From NCBI GenBank assembly GCA_004211905.1, contig SHBP01000011.1, positions 1 through 57,413 of the forward strand: a stretch of 57,413 nt of DNA, read 5' to 3'. The notes below the pieces were generated by a model, which did not search any database, had not been told where the DNA came from, and was given only the letters and a program-made list of their open reading frames with translations. A program made the translations under genes and the position numbers. This DNA comes from SAR92 clade bacterium (GTDB lineage: Bacteria; Pseudomonadota; Gammaproteobacteria; Pseudomonadales; Porticoccaceae). How positions within the stretch are numbered: the first letter of the stretch is position 1; every line of letters begins with the position of its first letter. Positions 1 through 9,039 of this stretch are shown one piece after another.

Positions 1-507
1 CGGCATCCTAGCCTTAATCATATCAACGTTATAAGTAATGCCGGTGGTTCCCCAAAAGAAAGGTACACCTTGCAAGCTATTAGAATATTTTTCGTTTGCT
101 GCATTAACCAATACAGGGTCTAAATGGTTCCAGTTGGGTAGCCTATCGAAGTCGACAGGATGAAAAATTCCTAGATTAGCCAATCGAGACGTAAAAGATG
201 AGGCGTGCACTACAACATCGTAGCCGCTGCCGCCAGTCATTAATTTAGTGTCGACAATCTCACTAGAGTCATAGATGTCATAAGTAACGTCTATGCCGAA
301 CTCTGCTTCGAAATCGGTAATCGCTTCTGGGTTAATGTAATCTGCCCAGTTATAAATATTCAGTTGCTTTGGTGTGCCCTTGGCTGCGTCGATAAGATCT
401 TGTTCGGAGGGAGTAGCTAAGATTGGATTGGCAATAATGATTAGTCCTAGCAATATCCATTGGGCTAGGTGCTGAAGCAATCGGTGAGTTTTCTGTGATG
501 TCAGCAC
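1..507 (-). CDS. Periplasmic polyamine-type solute-binding protein (PotF/PotD-like), 3' end cut by window
   Basis: Only the first 169 codons are present; the gene runs off the left edge. The start is GTG at 507, one base after the stop of the upstream acyl-CoA dehydrogenase and preceded by AAGGA at good spacing, so the two are probably translationally coupled. Residues 1-32 form a signal peptide (hydrophobic core WILLGLIIIANPILA). The mature protein begins with LNIYNWADYINPEAI followed by a segment on tracing an electron-dense residue-poor lobe, the usual start of PotF/PotD spermidine/putrescine-binding proteins, and continues with MTGGSGYDVVVHASS and GVPFFWGTTGITYN, also family-typical. Its role would be amine capture in the periplasm for an ABC importer outside the window. 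The polyamine-type enzymes at 9-16 kb fit this. Family call is solid; ligand is inference. Confidence 0.85.
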   Translation of the reverse strand, partial: MLTSQKTHRLLQHLAQWILLGLIIIANPILATPSEQDLIDAAKGTPKQLNIYNWADYINPEAITDFEAEFGIDVTYDIYDSSEIVDTKLMTGGSGYDVVVHASSFTSRLANLGIFHPVDFDRLPNWNHLDPVLVNAANEKYSNSLQGVPFFWGTTGITYNVDMIKARMP

Positions 508-508
508 A

Positions 509-1669
509 TTACATTCCTTTTAATCCTCGTTTTTGAAGTGCGCGGGCGATCACCATGCGTTGCATCTCGCTGCTGCCTTCCCATATTCGATCAACCCTCA
601 CCTCCCGATAGAAACGCTCCACTGCATTGTCTCGTCTATAGCCGCGACCGCCCCAAATTTGCAAGCAACGATCGGCAACACGATTGGCCATTTCAGTGGT
701 ATAGAGTTTCGTCATTGAACACTGAGCATGCAGAGATTTAATATCATCACCTCGATCGTGCGCTTCAGCCGCCTCATAAACCATAAGTTTAGAGGCCCAG
801 AGTTCAGTTGCACTATCCGCTAAGCTGAATTGGATCGCTTGTTTATCGATGAGCTTCTCGCCTTGAATATCCCGCTCTGATGCCCAGGCAGATGCTTCTT
901 CTATCATCCTTGCAGCAGCCCCTAGCATACGAGCAGAGATGGTCAAACGTTCGTGCCGAAACCAGCTGCGGCTATAATCCATACCAGAGCCTTCACCACC
1001 AATGCGATCTTTCTCTGGAACAAAAACATTGTCAAATTTATAGGTAGGATGATGAGAGGGAAAGGTATGCGAGAAGAGTGGATTTTCAATCATTGTCACC
1101 CCAGGGGCATCTATTTTGATAAAAAAGAGCGCCTCCTCGCCACTGTCGGTTTTCGCTTGAAGAAAGAAAAAGTCAGCCATATTGGCTGTGGTCACAAACC
1201 ATTTCTCTCCGCTGATGGAGTAGCCACCATCACAACTCGTCGCTGTGGTATTAGTAATCTCATATGAGCCAGACTCAGCCTCTGTTATGGCATAACATTC
1301 CCTTAGGCTTCCATCCATTAAACCGCTCAGATAGGTTTTGATCTGATAGTCGCTATTGGCGCAGGCTTCAAACATCCAGTGCTGTGCCTCAGGGAAACAC
1401 CAGCATAGAGCATTGGTCACTCTGCCGAGCTCTTCCCAGGCGGCAACTTGATCAACCATAATCATGTTCAGTCCGCCGTGTTCTGTGGGTGCGTCCATTT
1501 TTGACAGGCCAAGCTCTATCGCCTTGTCTTGCATGTTTTTAGCTATTGCTTCAGGGATAACACCTTGATTCATCTCAGCTTCAATCTCCCAAGGAATTAA
1601 TTCAGAATCTACAAACTTGCGTACCTTTTGTTGCCAGTCGATGGTGGCTTGTCTATGTTGAATTTCCAT
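509..1669 (-). CDS. Acyl-CoA dehydrogenase family flavoprotein
   Basis: A 386-residue protein of normal length for the family. It has the N-terminal helical domain, the middle flavin/substrate loop CYAITEAESGSY (about 124-135) with GEKWFVTTANMADF, and the C-terminal helical domain ending in RIWEGSSEMQRMVIAR. Glu364 in that motif aligns with the catalytic base of medium-chain acyl-CoA dehydrogenases. It would oxidise an acyl-CoA to the 2-enoyl-CoA in the cytoplasm and pass electrons to ETF. It lies leftward between the BetI-like regulator (22 bases upstream) and the binding protein (1 base downstream), so the three probably form one operon. The acyl substrate is unknown; an acyl-CoA synthetase of the ADP-forming type is encoded nearby at 6924. 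Confidence 0.9.
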   Translation of the reverse strand: MEIQHRQATIDWQQKVRKFVDSELIPWEIEAEMNQGVIPEAIAKNMQDKAIELGLSKMDAPTEHGGLNMIMVDQVAAWEELGRVTNALCWCFPEAQHWMFEACANSDYQIKTYLSGLMDGSLRECYAITEAESGSYEITNTTATSCDGGYSISGEKWFVTTANMADFFFLQAKTDSGEEALFFIKIDAPGVTMIENPLFSHTFPSHHPTYKFDNVFVPEKDRIGGEGSGMDYSRSWFRHERLTISARMLGAAARMIEEASAWASERDIQGEKLIDKQAIQFSLADSATELWASKLMVYEAAEAHDRGDDIKSLHAQCSMTKLYTTEMANRVADRCLQIWGGRGYRRDNAVERFYREVRVDRIWEGSSEMQRMVIARALQKRGLKGM

Positions 1670-1691
1670 GGTTTATCTCCTAGGCTCAGTG

Positions 1692-2336
1692 TTATATTTC
1701 ATTTTTAAAATGCTCTGGAAATTGGGTGGCTAAGTAATGCATTGCTACCGCCTGAGCTTGCGCCGGTTTCATTCCTTTGGGTGTGATTAGCAGGTCCAAC
1801 CACAAGCCATCAGAAAGGGCCGTGTAGCAGGTGCAGACAAGCTCTGGATTAACATTAGAGTAATCACCCTGTTGTTTGAGCAAGGCAAAAAGATGGGTCA
1901 AGTTATTTGCAATCTCGTTAATGTAACTTGCGCAAATTGATAGGTAGGTTGGTCGGGATTTTGTTTCACCCCAGAAGGCGAACCAAACCGCCAGTTTGTT
2001 TCTATCAATAATCGCCCGGCTAAAGTCAAAATTGATGTGAGCTAAAATTTTTTGTTCGGTACTTAAACTCTTATCATTGAATATTTTATTCAGCCCATCG
2101 GTATATTCATCAGAAATATATCGGAGGGTCTCAATGAGTAACCTCTCTTTGCTTTGAAAGTGTAAATTAACAATACCCATACTCAGGCCTGCTTGCTGGG
2201 TTACATCAGCCATTGTGGTGCTTGAAAGACCTTTTTTAGCAATGCACTTAATGGTGGCCTGAATCAGCTGCTTGCGACGTGCCTGCTTGGGCATGGCGCG
2301 CGGGGTGTCATTAGCTTTGGTGTTAACCGCTTCCAT
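1692..2336 (-). CDS. TetR/AcrR-family regulator, BetI-like
   Basis: This is a 214-residue one-domain-pair regulator. Residues about 15-60 (RRKQLIQATIKCIAKKGLSS, then TMADVTQQAGLSMGIVNLHF) form the TetR helix-turn-helix. The rest is a BetI-type ligand domain with the characteristic KLAVWFAFWGE stretch. It is transcribed away from the flavoprotein operon at 2562, and the 225-base divergent spacer carries a perfect 8+8 palindrome at 2444-2463, a plausible operator. It is clearly related to the TetR half of the fusion at 16205, which shares HFDSKESLLLETL versus HFQSKERLLIETL. By analogy with BetI it likely represses amine catabolic genes until an amine ligand binds; the ligand is inference. Confidence 0.88.
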   Translation of the reverse strand: MEAVNTKANDTPRAMPKQARRKQLIQATIKCIAKKGLSSTTMADVTQQAGLSMGIVNLHFQSKERLLIETLRYISDEYTDGLNKIFNDKSLSTEQKILAHINFDFSRAIIDRNKLAVWFAFWGETKSRPTYLSICASYINEIANNLTHLFALLKQQGDYSNVNPELVCTCYTALSDGLWLDLLITPKGMKPAQAQAVAMHYLATQFPEHFKNEI

Positions 2337-2443
2337 TAAGCTCTCCTGAATTAAAAGCTGAATCGCGCTTGTTACGTGTTGAGGGCCATCTATCTTTAAA
2401 CACTACTTCAGAACCTTAAACCATTGATTACTAGCGCGCAACC

Positions 2444-2463
2444 AAATGAATGGTTATTCATTT
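2444..2463. promoter_or_regulatory. Candidate TetR operator (perfect inverted repeat)
   Basis: AAATGAAT-GGTT-ATTCATTT is a perfect 8-bp inverted repeat with a 4-base centre. It sits in the spacer between the divergent tetR gene (start 2336) and the first flavoprotein gene (start 2562). Position and symmetry fit an operator for the adjacent BetI-like repressor. The sequence does not match the E. coli BetI operator as I know it, so assignment to this regulator is inference from location. The rest of the 2337-2561 spacer is AT-rich with no further clear element. Confidence 0.4.
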
Positions 2464-2561
2464 TTATGGACAGCAGATATTATTTTTGGCATTCTGCAAC
2501 TTGGTTTAAAAAAGCATAGAGTTAATTAATGCTAGCTGATTGTTCGGAGTAACGTAGTTCT

Positions 2562-4178
2562 ATGAATAAATATGATGCGATTGTTATCGGGGCAGGACAC
2601 AACGGTTTAACTAATGCCGCGTACCTGGCAAAGGCTGGATTAAACGTCTTAGTGTTAGAGAAAAATGCTTATATTGGCGGTGCCACGGTCAGTCGTGAAC
2701 TGTACCCCGATTGGAAGTACTCCAACTGCTCTTATGTTTGCAGTCTGTTGCGTCCTGAAATTATACGCGACTTAGAATTACCTCGGCATGGCTTGCAGGT
2801 CGTGCCCTATGGAGGAGGCGTCACTTTCAAAGAAAATGGCGACTACTTCGGTAGTCATGCGGATCATGAGCGTCTCCTGCGAGAGATAGCGAGACACTCT
2901 AAACGAGATGCTAGTGCCTATGAGCGGTATGAAGCTGACGTGATGAAACAAACTCGTTTAATTCGCCCCTTTTTGATGCGCACTCCACCAGATCCAACTT
3001 CTTTAAAGCCAAAGGATTTAAAAGAACTGAGTTTGCTCGCCAAGTCCTTTGGTAGCATGGGGGAAGAGGGCCTCGCTGACACCATGCGTTTTTGGACTAT
3101 GAGTATTGGTGACTTTTTAGATGAATATTTTGAGTCCGATGTTATCAAGGCCCATTTGGCTGGCAGTGGCATCATCGGAACTGCCTTAGGTGTATATTCA
3201 CCGGGTACTGCCTATGTTCTTTTACATCACTATATGGGCGATGTAGATGGTTCTGTTGGAGCATGGGGCTTTGCTAGAGGAGGTATGGGATCAGTTTCTG
3301 CTGCGTTGTCTAAATCCTTTTTGTCTTTCGGTGGCACAATTAAATGCGATGCCGAGGTTGGGCAAATTATTGTCAAAAATGGTAAGACTAAGGGCGTTGC
3401 TCTGGCTAACGGTGATGAGCTGTACGCTGATATTGTGGTGTCAAATCTTGATCCAAAACGAACCTTCTTAAAAATTATGGACGAAGGCGATTTGCCGTCT
3501 AGTGTGGTTACCAAAGCAAAGAATTTTAAAATTCGTGGCTCCTCTGGTAAGTTAAATATCGCCCTCGATGGATTGCCAACGTTCACGGGCCTGCCCAAAG
3601 ACAGTCCGTTGTGCTTAGGGGAGAAGCATTTTAGTGATTCTCTACCTAAAATGGAGAGAGCTTATGATGAGTGGAAGGCCGGAACTTGGTCGAAAGATCC
3701 CTATGTCGATATGCTGATTCCCACTCAGATTGACCCTACGATGGCTCCTCCAGGCAAGCACATGATGTCTGTATTTGTGCAGTACGCTCCTCCAAAAGTT
3801 AACGGAGGTGAATGGACGCCTGAAGATAAAGCTGGCTTTGAAAAAACAGTGATCGATCAAATCAGCAATTACAGCCCAGACTTTAAAGATCTGATTTTGC
3901 ACTGTGAAACGCGAACGCCTCAGGACATTGAGAATGAGGTTGGTCTGACCGAAGGCAATATCTTTATGGGTGAGTTGACCTTTGATCAATTATTGTTTAA
4001 CCGACCTTTCCCAGGATATGCCCAATATCGTGGGCCCGTTAAAGGTATGTATATGTGTAGCTCAGGCACTCACCCTGGCGGTGGTGTTATGGCAGCCCCC
4101 GGCGCTAATGCGGCTCGAGAAATTTTGCAGGATCTTAGATTAACCAACACTGTGCCTGGAGGCTACGACGATGATTAA
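2562..4178 (+). CDS. FAD-dependent oxidoreductase, phytoene-desaturase/PYROXD2-like (paralogue 1)
   Basis: The 538-residue protein starts with a Rossmann dinucleotide-binding motif (VIGAGHNGLTNAAYLAKAG, residues about 8-26) followed by the acidic ribose-binding residue in VLVLEKNAYIGG. The C-terminal FAD-contact motif is CSSGTHPGGGVMAAPG. This architecture is the CrtI/PYROXD2 branch of flavin amine-oxidase-like proteins. No carotenoid genes are nearby, so carotenoid desaturation is unlikely and amine or alcohol oxidation is more probable. It overlaps the next gene by 8 bases and heads an operon running to about 16.2 kb. The two adjacent paralogues may form a heteromeric enzyme. Substrate unknown. 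Confidence 0.85.
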   Translation: MNKYDAIVIGAGHNGLTNAAYLAKAGLNVLVLEKNAYIGGATVSRELYPDWKYSNCSYVCSLLRPEIIRDLELPRHGLQVVPYGGGVTFKENGDYFGSHADHERLLREIARHSKRDASAYERYEADVMKQTRLIRPFLMRTPPDPTSLKPKDLKELSLLAKSFGSMGEEGLADTMRFWTMSIGDFLDEYFESDVIKAHLAGSGIIGTALGVYSPGTAYVLLHHYMGDVDGSVGAWGFARGGMGSVSAALSKSFLSFGGTIKCDAEVGQIIVKNGKTKGVALANGDELYADIVVSNLDPKRTFLKIMDEGDLPSSVVTKAKNFKIRGSSGKLNIALDGLPTFTGLPKDSPLCLGEKHFSDSLPKMERAYDEWKAGTWSKDPYVDMLIPTQIDPTMAPPGKHMMSVFVQYAPPKVNGGEWTPEDKAGFEKTVIDQISNYSPDFKDLILHCETRTPQDIENEVGLTEGNIFMGELTFDQLLFNRPFPGYAQYRGPVKGMYMCSSGTHPGGGVMAAPGANAAREILQDLRLTNTVPGGYDDD

Positions 4179-5745
4179 TGTTGATAAGAAGTATGATGTT
4201 ATTGTTGTTGGTGGTGGTCATAACGGGCTGGTTTGTGCTACCTATTTGGCTAAGGCTGGACGTAAGGTATTAGTGCTTGAAGCCAATGCAGCCTTAGGTG
4301 GTGCCTCAGCGACAAGCGAGTTTAGTGACCAATTTTCAGTCTCTTCGTGCGCTCATTGGTTATTCCAATTAAACCCAGAGGTTGCCTCTGATATGGATCT
4401 CAAGGGTCATGGTTTAGAACTTACTGCCCGTGACCTGAATACCATAGCATTAGCCGAAGACGGCAATCATTTAACCATCGGCGCCAACTCCCTCGAAGGC
4501 GCTAGCGTGTCTGATGAAGACCGCAAAGCCTTTGTTGCTTTTAACAAGCAGATGCTGAAGTTTTCCAAATTACTTGCTGGGGCTTTTAACCGACGAGCTC
4601 CCAAGCTAGTGGAAGGCAATCTCACTGATCGGATTACTCTTGCCAAGTTGGGCTTGGGTATGAAAATGCTCGGTAAGACAGATATGAGCGACCTTATGCG
4701 GCTAGCTCTTATTAATATTTATGATGTTATGGAAGAGAATTTTGAGAATGATCTTCTCAAAGCTGCGATTAGTCTTGATTCGTTACTAGGATCCCATATG
4801 GGCCCCAGATCTCCAAACACCGTTTTTGGTTATCTCTACCGGCGCATGGGTGATGTCTATGGGTTCAACGGACCCGCCGTGGTCAAAGGCGGCATGGGTG
4901 CGGTAGGTGAAGCTCTGGGTAATGCAGCGAAAGCAGCAGGTGTGGATATTGAAGTGAGTTCGGCGGTCAGCAAAATAAATGTCGAAGTAGATCGTGCCAC
5001 CGGCGTCACTCTAGCTGATGGGCGGGTAGTGAACGCTGGCATGGTCGTGTCCAATGCAGATCCAAAAACAACATTTAACAAACTAGTGGGCCTGACCAAC
5101 ATAGAGACGGGTGTTGCACGTCGAGTGAAGACCATGCGTATGAAAGGTGATGCCGCTAAATTACACATTGCATTGGATAGTCTGCCTGATTTTAAAGGGT
5201 TGACTAAGGACCAGATGGGTCAGCGGCTGCTTATCGCGCCGACAATGGACTATATAGAACTTGCCTTCAATGCGTGTAAATATGGTGAGTATTCAAAGGC
5301 ACCAGCCATGGATATCAGTATTCCAACGATACACGATCCGAGCCTCGCGCCTGATGGTAAGCATGTGATGTCGGTGATAGTGCAGTTTGCTCCCTATGAG
5401 CTAGAGGGCGGTTGGGCAAGTCAAAAAGAGAATTTTAAAAACTTGGTGATCGATAGAATCGCTGACTATGCACCTAACTTAAAAGATAAAATAATAGATA
5501 GTGAGTTGTTGACGCCGGCAGATTTAGAAGATCGTTTCCATATTCATGGTGGCCATTGGCACCATGGAGAAATTAGTCTTGATCAGATTCTAACGATGCG
5601 CCCTTTCCCGGGAGCTTCTCAGTATGGTACTTCAGTGGACGGCTTGTTTTTATGTAGTGCGGGCACCCACCCCGGTGGAGGAGTCATGGGATTGGCAGGG
5701 CATAATGCAGCAAAAGAAATTATCAAGCGAGGTAAATCAGCATGA
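4171..5745 (+). CDS. FAD-dependent oxidoreductase, phytoene-desaturase/PYROXD2-like (paralogue 2)
   Basis: The 524-residue protein is a tandem paralogue of the preceding gene, with the same layout: VVGGGHNGLVCATYLAKAG near the N-terminus, VLVLEANAALGGAS as the ribose-binding strand, and CSAGTHPGGGVMGLAG at the C-terminus. Its start lies inside the last codons of paralogue 1, and its stop overlaps the next start as ATGA, so translation of all three genes is coupled. The two copies have diverged well beyond a recent duplication, which suggests distinct roles in one complex or sequential reactions. The downstream GcvT-family gene suggests that a methylated amine is oxidised and its one-carbon unit passed to tetrahydrofolate; that is inference. 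Confidence 0.85.
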   Translation: MINVDKKYDVIVVGGGHNGLVCATYLAKAGRKVLVLEANAALGGASATSEFSDQFSVSSCAHWLFQLNPEVASDMDLKGHGLELTARDLNTIALAEDGNHLTIGANSLEGASVSDEDRKAFVAFNKQMLKFSKLLAGAFNRRAPKLVEGNLTDRITLAKLGLGMKMLGKTDMSDLMRLALINIYDVMEENFENDLLKAAISLDSLLGSHMGPRSPNTVFGYLYRRMGDVYGFNGPAVVKGGMGAVGEALGNAAKAAGVDIEVSSAVSKINVEVDRATGVTLADGRVVNAGMVVSNADPKTTFNKLVGLTNIETGVARRVKTMRMKGDAAKLHIALDSLPDFKGLTKDQMGQRLLIAPTMDYIELAFNACKYGEYSKAPAMDISIPTIHDPSLAPDGKHVMSVIVQFAPYELEGGWASQKENFKNLVIDRIADYAPNLKDKIIDSELLTPADLEDRFHIHGGHWHHGEISLDQILTMRPFPGASQYGTSVDGLFLCSAGTHPGGGVMGLAGHNAAKEIIKRGKSA

Positions 5746-6923
5746 TTCCACATGATGAAACAATGATGCTTAAAACACCCTTTCACTCGCGAATTGAGGC
5801 TGCTTGTGAGATTAACATGTGGGAAGACTGGAAGGGTTATACCTCCCCGCAGGCTTACACAGAAGTTGAGCAAGAGTACTTCGCTGTTCGTAGCAATACG
5901 GGTGTGTTTGATATCTCCCCTATGATTAAGTATCGCTTCACCGGCCCCGATGCTGGTGCCTATCTAAACCGTCTGGTGACGCGAGATATCAGCAAGATTG
6001 GTATTGATCGAGTGGCTTATACGGTGTGGTGTGACGACAACGGGCAGGTGATGGATGATGGAACGATCTTCCATCTTGCTGAAAATGATTATCGCCTCTG
6101 TGCTTATGCGCGATGTCTTGACTGGTTGATGTGGTCAGCAGAAGGTTTCGACGTCACCATAGTTGATGAAACAGCAGATGTGGCAGCACTTGCAGTTCAG
6201 GGGCCAACGTCATGCGCGATTTTTAAGGAGATGGGGTTTGAGGGCATTGAAAATCTTAAACCTTTTGGTATCACTCGTTTTCCGTTTGAAGACTCTGAGG
6301 TAATGATTAGCCGCACTGGTTTTACGGGTGATTTGGGTTATGAAATCTGGATAGATCCAGAATTAGCTGAAGCTTTCTGGGATGCTCTATTTGAAGCTGG
6401 AAAACATCGAGAGATTCGTCCTATAGGTAGTGCAGCCTTAGATATGTTGCGCACTGAGACAGGGTTCATTCAGGCTGGTGTCGACTTTGTACCCGCTGAA
6501 GAGGCAATCCGCACTGGCAGGTCTCGTTCGCCCTTTGAATTGGGGCTCGGTTGGCTGGTTTCGTTTGATAAGCCTGTATTCAATGGTCGAAAAGCGCTCC
6601 TCAAGGAAAAGAAAGAGGGTTCTCGTTATGCCTTTGTTTATCTTGATGTGGAGGGTAATAAACCAGCTGAGCATGCCTTTATCTACTCAGGTGACAAAGA
6701 AGTGGGGACAGTAACTACCGGAGCTTGGTGCCCAACAGCCAAAACTAATGTAGCTTTTGCACAAGTTGATGCTAAATACGGAAAGGTTGGGCAGGAGTTG
6801 GTGGCTGAAATCTATTATGAGCGTGAGTTAAAATGGACTAGAGTGATGGCAAAGTGCACGGTCATTGAAGGTGCTGTATTCAATCCACCACGCAAAAGGC
6901 AGACTCCCGCACCGGATTTTTAA
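5742..6923 (+). CDS. GcvT-family tetrahydrofolate-dependent aminomethyl/methyltransferase
   Basis: This 393-residue single-domain protein shows the GcvT fold: RSNTGVFDISPMIKYRFTGP near residue 50, the folate-site motif NGQVMDDGTIFHL (the MDDG Asp is the conserved T-protein acid), SRTGFTGDLGYEIW, LDMLRTETGFIQAG, and the C-terminal domain with PVFNGRKALL. No glycine-cleavage H or P proteins are near, so it is not the housekeeping T-protein. Context with two flavoproteins resembles demethylating oxidases of dimethylglycine or sarcosine in which a GcvT domain captures the released C1 unit. DmdA, the DMSP demethylase, belongs to the same superfamily and cannot be excluded by reading alone. The ATG overlaps the previous stop; downstream in-frame ATGs at 5754, 5763 and 5766 are possible starts. 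Confidence 0.82.
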   Translation: MIPHDETMMLKTPFHSRIEAACEINMWEDWKGYTSPQAYTEVEQEYFAVRSNTGVFDISPMIKYRFTGPDAGAYLNRLVTRDISKIGIDRVAYTVWCDDNGQVMDDGTIFHLAENDYRLCAYARCLDWLMWSAEGFDVTIVDETADVAALAVQGPTSCAIFKEMGFEGIENLKPFGITRFPFEDSEVMISRTGFTGDLGYEIWIDPELAEAFWDALFEAGKHREIRPIGSAALDMLRTETGFIQAGVDFVPAEEAIRTGRSRSPFELGLGWLVSFDKPVFNGRKALLKEKKEGSRYAFVYLDVEGNKPAEHAFIYSGDKEVGTVTTGAWCPTAKTNVAFAQVDAKYGKVGQELVAEIYYERELKWTRVMAKCTVIEGAVFNPPRKRQTPAPDF

Positions 6924-9008
6924 ATGATCAATCATTGGCTGCAAGCGCTTCTGAAACCTTCATCGATTGCCATATTAGGTGCCTCGCAGAAGTCTGGCAG
7001 TGTCGGTAATGAGGTTATCTTAAATCTTGTCAGAGGTGGCTTTGAAGGGGAGATCTTTGGAGTAAATCCCAGCTATGGCGAAGTAGAGGGAATTCCCTGT
7101 TACCCAAGTTTAGCTCAACTCCCCAAAGCGCCACAGCACGTTATTTTTGCTATCAACGATCACCGTATAGAGGCAGCTCTGGATGAAGTAGTCTCTCTTG
7201 GAATTCCAGCCTGCACTATTTTCTCTGCATTAATTATTTCTGATGACAGTACTCCAAATCTAAAGCAGCGCATTGCAACAAAGGCTCAAGATGCAGGCCT
7301 TTTGGTGGCCGGAGCTAACGGTATGGGATTTTATAATGTCCGCGATCGAGTCTTGGCGGGCGGTTTTGATACTCGAGATCATCCCTATCCAGGTAATGTA
7401 GCTCTAATTAGCCAGTCTGGCGCAGGCATGTCAGGTATTGTTGATTGTGAACGGCGTATTCAGTTTAATTTTGCTGTATCCAGTGGTTATGAGCTTACTG
7501 TTTCCATGGAGGATTACTTGGACTATGCCCTAGATCTTCCAGAAACGCGAGTTGTGGGATTGTTCCTAGAAACAAGTCGACATCCTAAAAAACTGATTGC
7601 AGCGTTTAAAAAAGCCAACCAGCGTGGTATTCCTATTGTTGTCCTTAAGGTAGGGCGCACTGATCTCGCTGCTGAATTGGCTATATCCCACTCAGGTGCT
7701 TTGGCTGGGAGTGATCGATGCTATCAGGCTGTGTTTGACTATTATGGTGTGCAGCGAGTCAGCGATATGGACGAGCTTGCAACAGCATTAATTATGTTTG
7801 CTCAAACTAAACAGACTGCTGAGGGCGGCTTAGTCTGTCTGCATGATTCGGGGGGCGAAAGGCAGTTAATTATTGATTTGGCTGATGGCTTGAATGTCCC
7901 ATTGACTGAGCTGGAGGAAACCACCATTACTCAGCTGAAAAGCATACTTGATCCGGGTTTACCGGCGGTTAATCCTCTCGATGGCTGGGGAGCCGGGGGT
8001 GTAAACGCCACTACTAACATGGCCGACTGTTTTTCAATTTTGCTCACTGACTCTGAAGCGGCAATGGGTGCAGTCGTACATGATCGAGGGCCTAATAGCG
8101 AAGTTTATAGTAGTTACCTCCATTATTTGGAGGAAGCTCAGAGGGCCAGCGGGAAGCCAGTTTTTCTTGTTGCCAATAGGCAAGGTAGTGGGGCTGACGA
8201 ATTGGCCATAACTTCCACTTATCGAGGGATGCCGGTGATTGACGGCGTTACACAGTTTTTGGTGGGTGCGCGCTGTTTATTGGCGTACCGTGACTTTCAG
8301 CAGCTTCCTGTTATGAAGTATGACGTTATCGATGAGAAAAAGGTTGATTATTGGAAGCGTCAGTTAAAAGACTGCGATGATGTATCCGAAAGTGTAGCGA
8401 GTGACCTGTTGAGCGATTTTGGAATACCCATGATACAGAGTCTTGAAGTGAGTAGTCAGGATGAGCTTCAAGCAGCCGCTTTGAATGTAGGATTCCCGTT
8501 AGTATTAAAAACAGCGGTGCGGGGAATAAATCATAAGACTGAGGTTGGCGGTGTAATACTAGATATTTCTGATCAGCATCAACTGCAAGATGCTTATCAA
8601 GACTTACTCCAACGCCTGGGTCCTGCAGTTACCGTTTCACCGATGGCTGACAACAGTGGTGTTGAGATGATTTTAGGTGTTAGTCGGGACGATCAGTTTG
8701 GCCCTACCGTGGTGGTAGGCTTTGGTGGTATTTATGCAGAAATTCTCAGTGATGTCGCGGTGTTGTTGCCACCTTTTGATGCCGCAAAGGTCAAGGAAGT
8801 GTTGGAGTCATTGTCTATGTACCCCTTGCTAAAAGGCGCTCGCGGTGCATTAGCGATGGACGTTGATAGTTACTGCGAGGCAGCTGCAAAAATGTCTGCG
8901 ATTGCGCTAGCCTTTGCAGATAGTGTGGTGGAAATAGATATAAACCCAATTCAGCTGAATGCTAAATGCTGTATAGGGTTAGATGCTCTGGTGGTTTTGG
9001 AAGGGTAG
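6924..9008 (+). CDS. ADP-forming acyl-CoA synthetase (acetyl-CoA synthetase I family, fused alpha-beta)
   Basis: The 694-residue protein has the CoA-binding domain first (SIAILGASQKSGSVGNEV, about 14-31). The succinyl-CoA-ligase-like domain follows (VALISQSGAGMSG and AISHSGALAGSD, where His256 is the expected phosphorylated histidine), then the C-terminal ATP-grasp domain (PLVLKTAVRGINHKTEVGGV and the closing VEIDINPIQLN). It would interconvert an acyl-CoA with the free acid while making or using ATP. The start codon directly abuts the previous stop. The ATP-dependent DMSP lyase DddX belongs to this superfamily, but nothing visible here distinguishes that from an ordinary acyl-CoA synthetase. 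An acyl-CoA dehydrogenase at 509 could use its product. Confidence 0.85.
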   Translation: MINHWLQALLKPSSIAILGASQKSGSVGNEVILNLVRGGFEGEIFGVNPSYGEVEGIPCYPSLAQLPKAPQHVIFAINDHRIEAALDEVVSLGIPACTIFSALIISDDSTPNLKQRIATKAQDAGLLVAGANGMGFYNVRDRVLAGGFDTRDHPYPGNVALISQSGAGMSGIVDCERRIQFNFAVSSGYELTVSMEDYLDYALDLPETRVVGLFLETSRHPKKLIAAFKKANQRGIPIVVLKVGRTDLAAELAISHSGALAGSDRCYQAVFDYYGVQRVSDMDELATALIMFAQTKQTAEGGLVCLHDSGGERQLIIDLADGLNVPLTELEETTITQLKSILDPGLPAVNPLDGWGAGGVNATTNMADCFSILLTDSEAAMGAVVHDRGPNSEVYSSYLHYLEEAQRASGKPVFLVANRQGSGADELAITSTYRGMPVIDGVTQFLVGARCLLAYRDFQQLPVMKYDVIDEKKVDYWKRQLKDCDDVSESVASDLLSDFGIPMIQSLEVSSQDELQAAALNVGFPLVLKTAVRGINHKTEVGGVILDISDQHQLQDAYQDLLQRLGPAVTVSPMADNSGVEMILGVSRDDQFGPTVVVGFGGIYAEILSDVAVLLPPFDAAKVKEVLESLSMYPLLKGARGALAMDVDSYCEAAAKMSAIALAFADSVVEIDINPIQLNAKCCIGLDALVVLEG

Positions 9009-9039
9009 AATTAAACGGACGACAACTTGGAAATTAGTG

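Noticed and set aside
2487-2504. Sigma-54 promoter before the first flavoprotein gene
   Set aside because: TGGCATTC is present, but no GC occurs ten bases after the GG; the TGC that follows is too close.
5742-6923. DmdA (DMSP demethylase) assignment
   Set aside because: It belongs to the same GcvT superfamily, but no diagnostic residue or DmdB/DmdC/DmdD-type neighbourhood could be confirmed; left as GcvT-family.
6924-9008. DddX (ATP-dependent DMSP lyase) assignment
   Set aside because: Shares the ADP-forming acyl-CoA synthetase fold, but the visible motifs are common to the whole superfamily and cannot separate DddX from ordinary synthetases.
8983-9039. N-terminal extension of the glutamine-synthetase-like protein
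   Set aside because: The 19 extra residues overlap the previous gene and do not resemble the family N-terminus.
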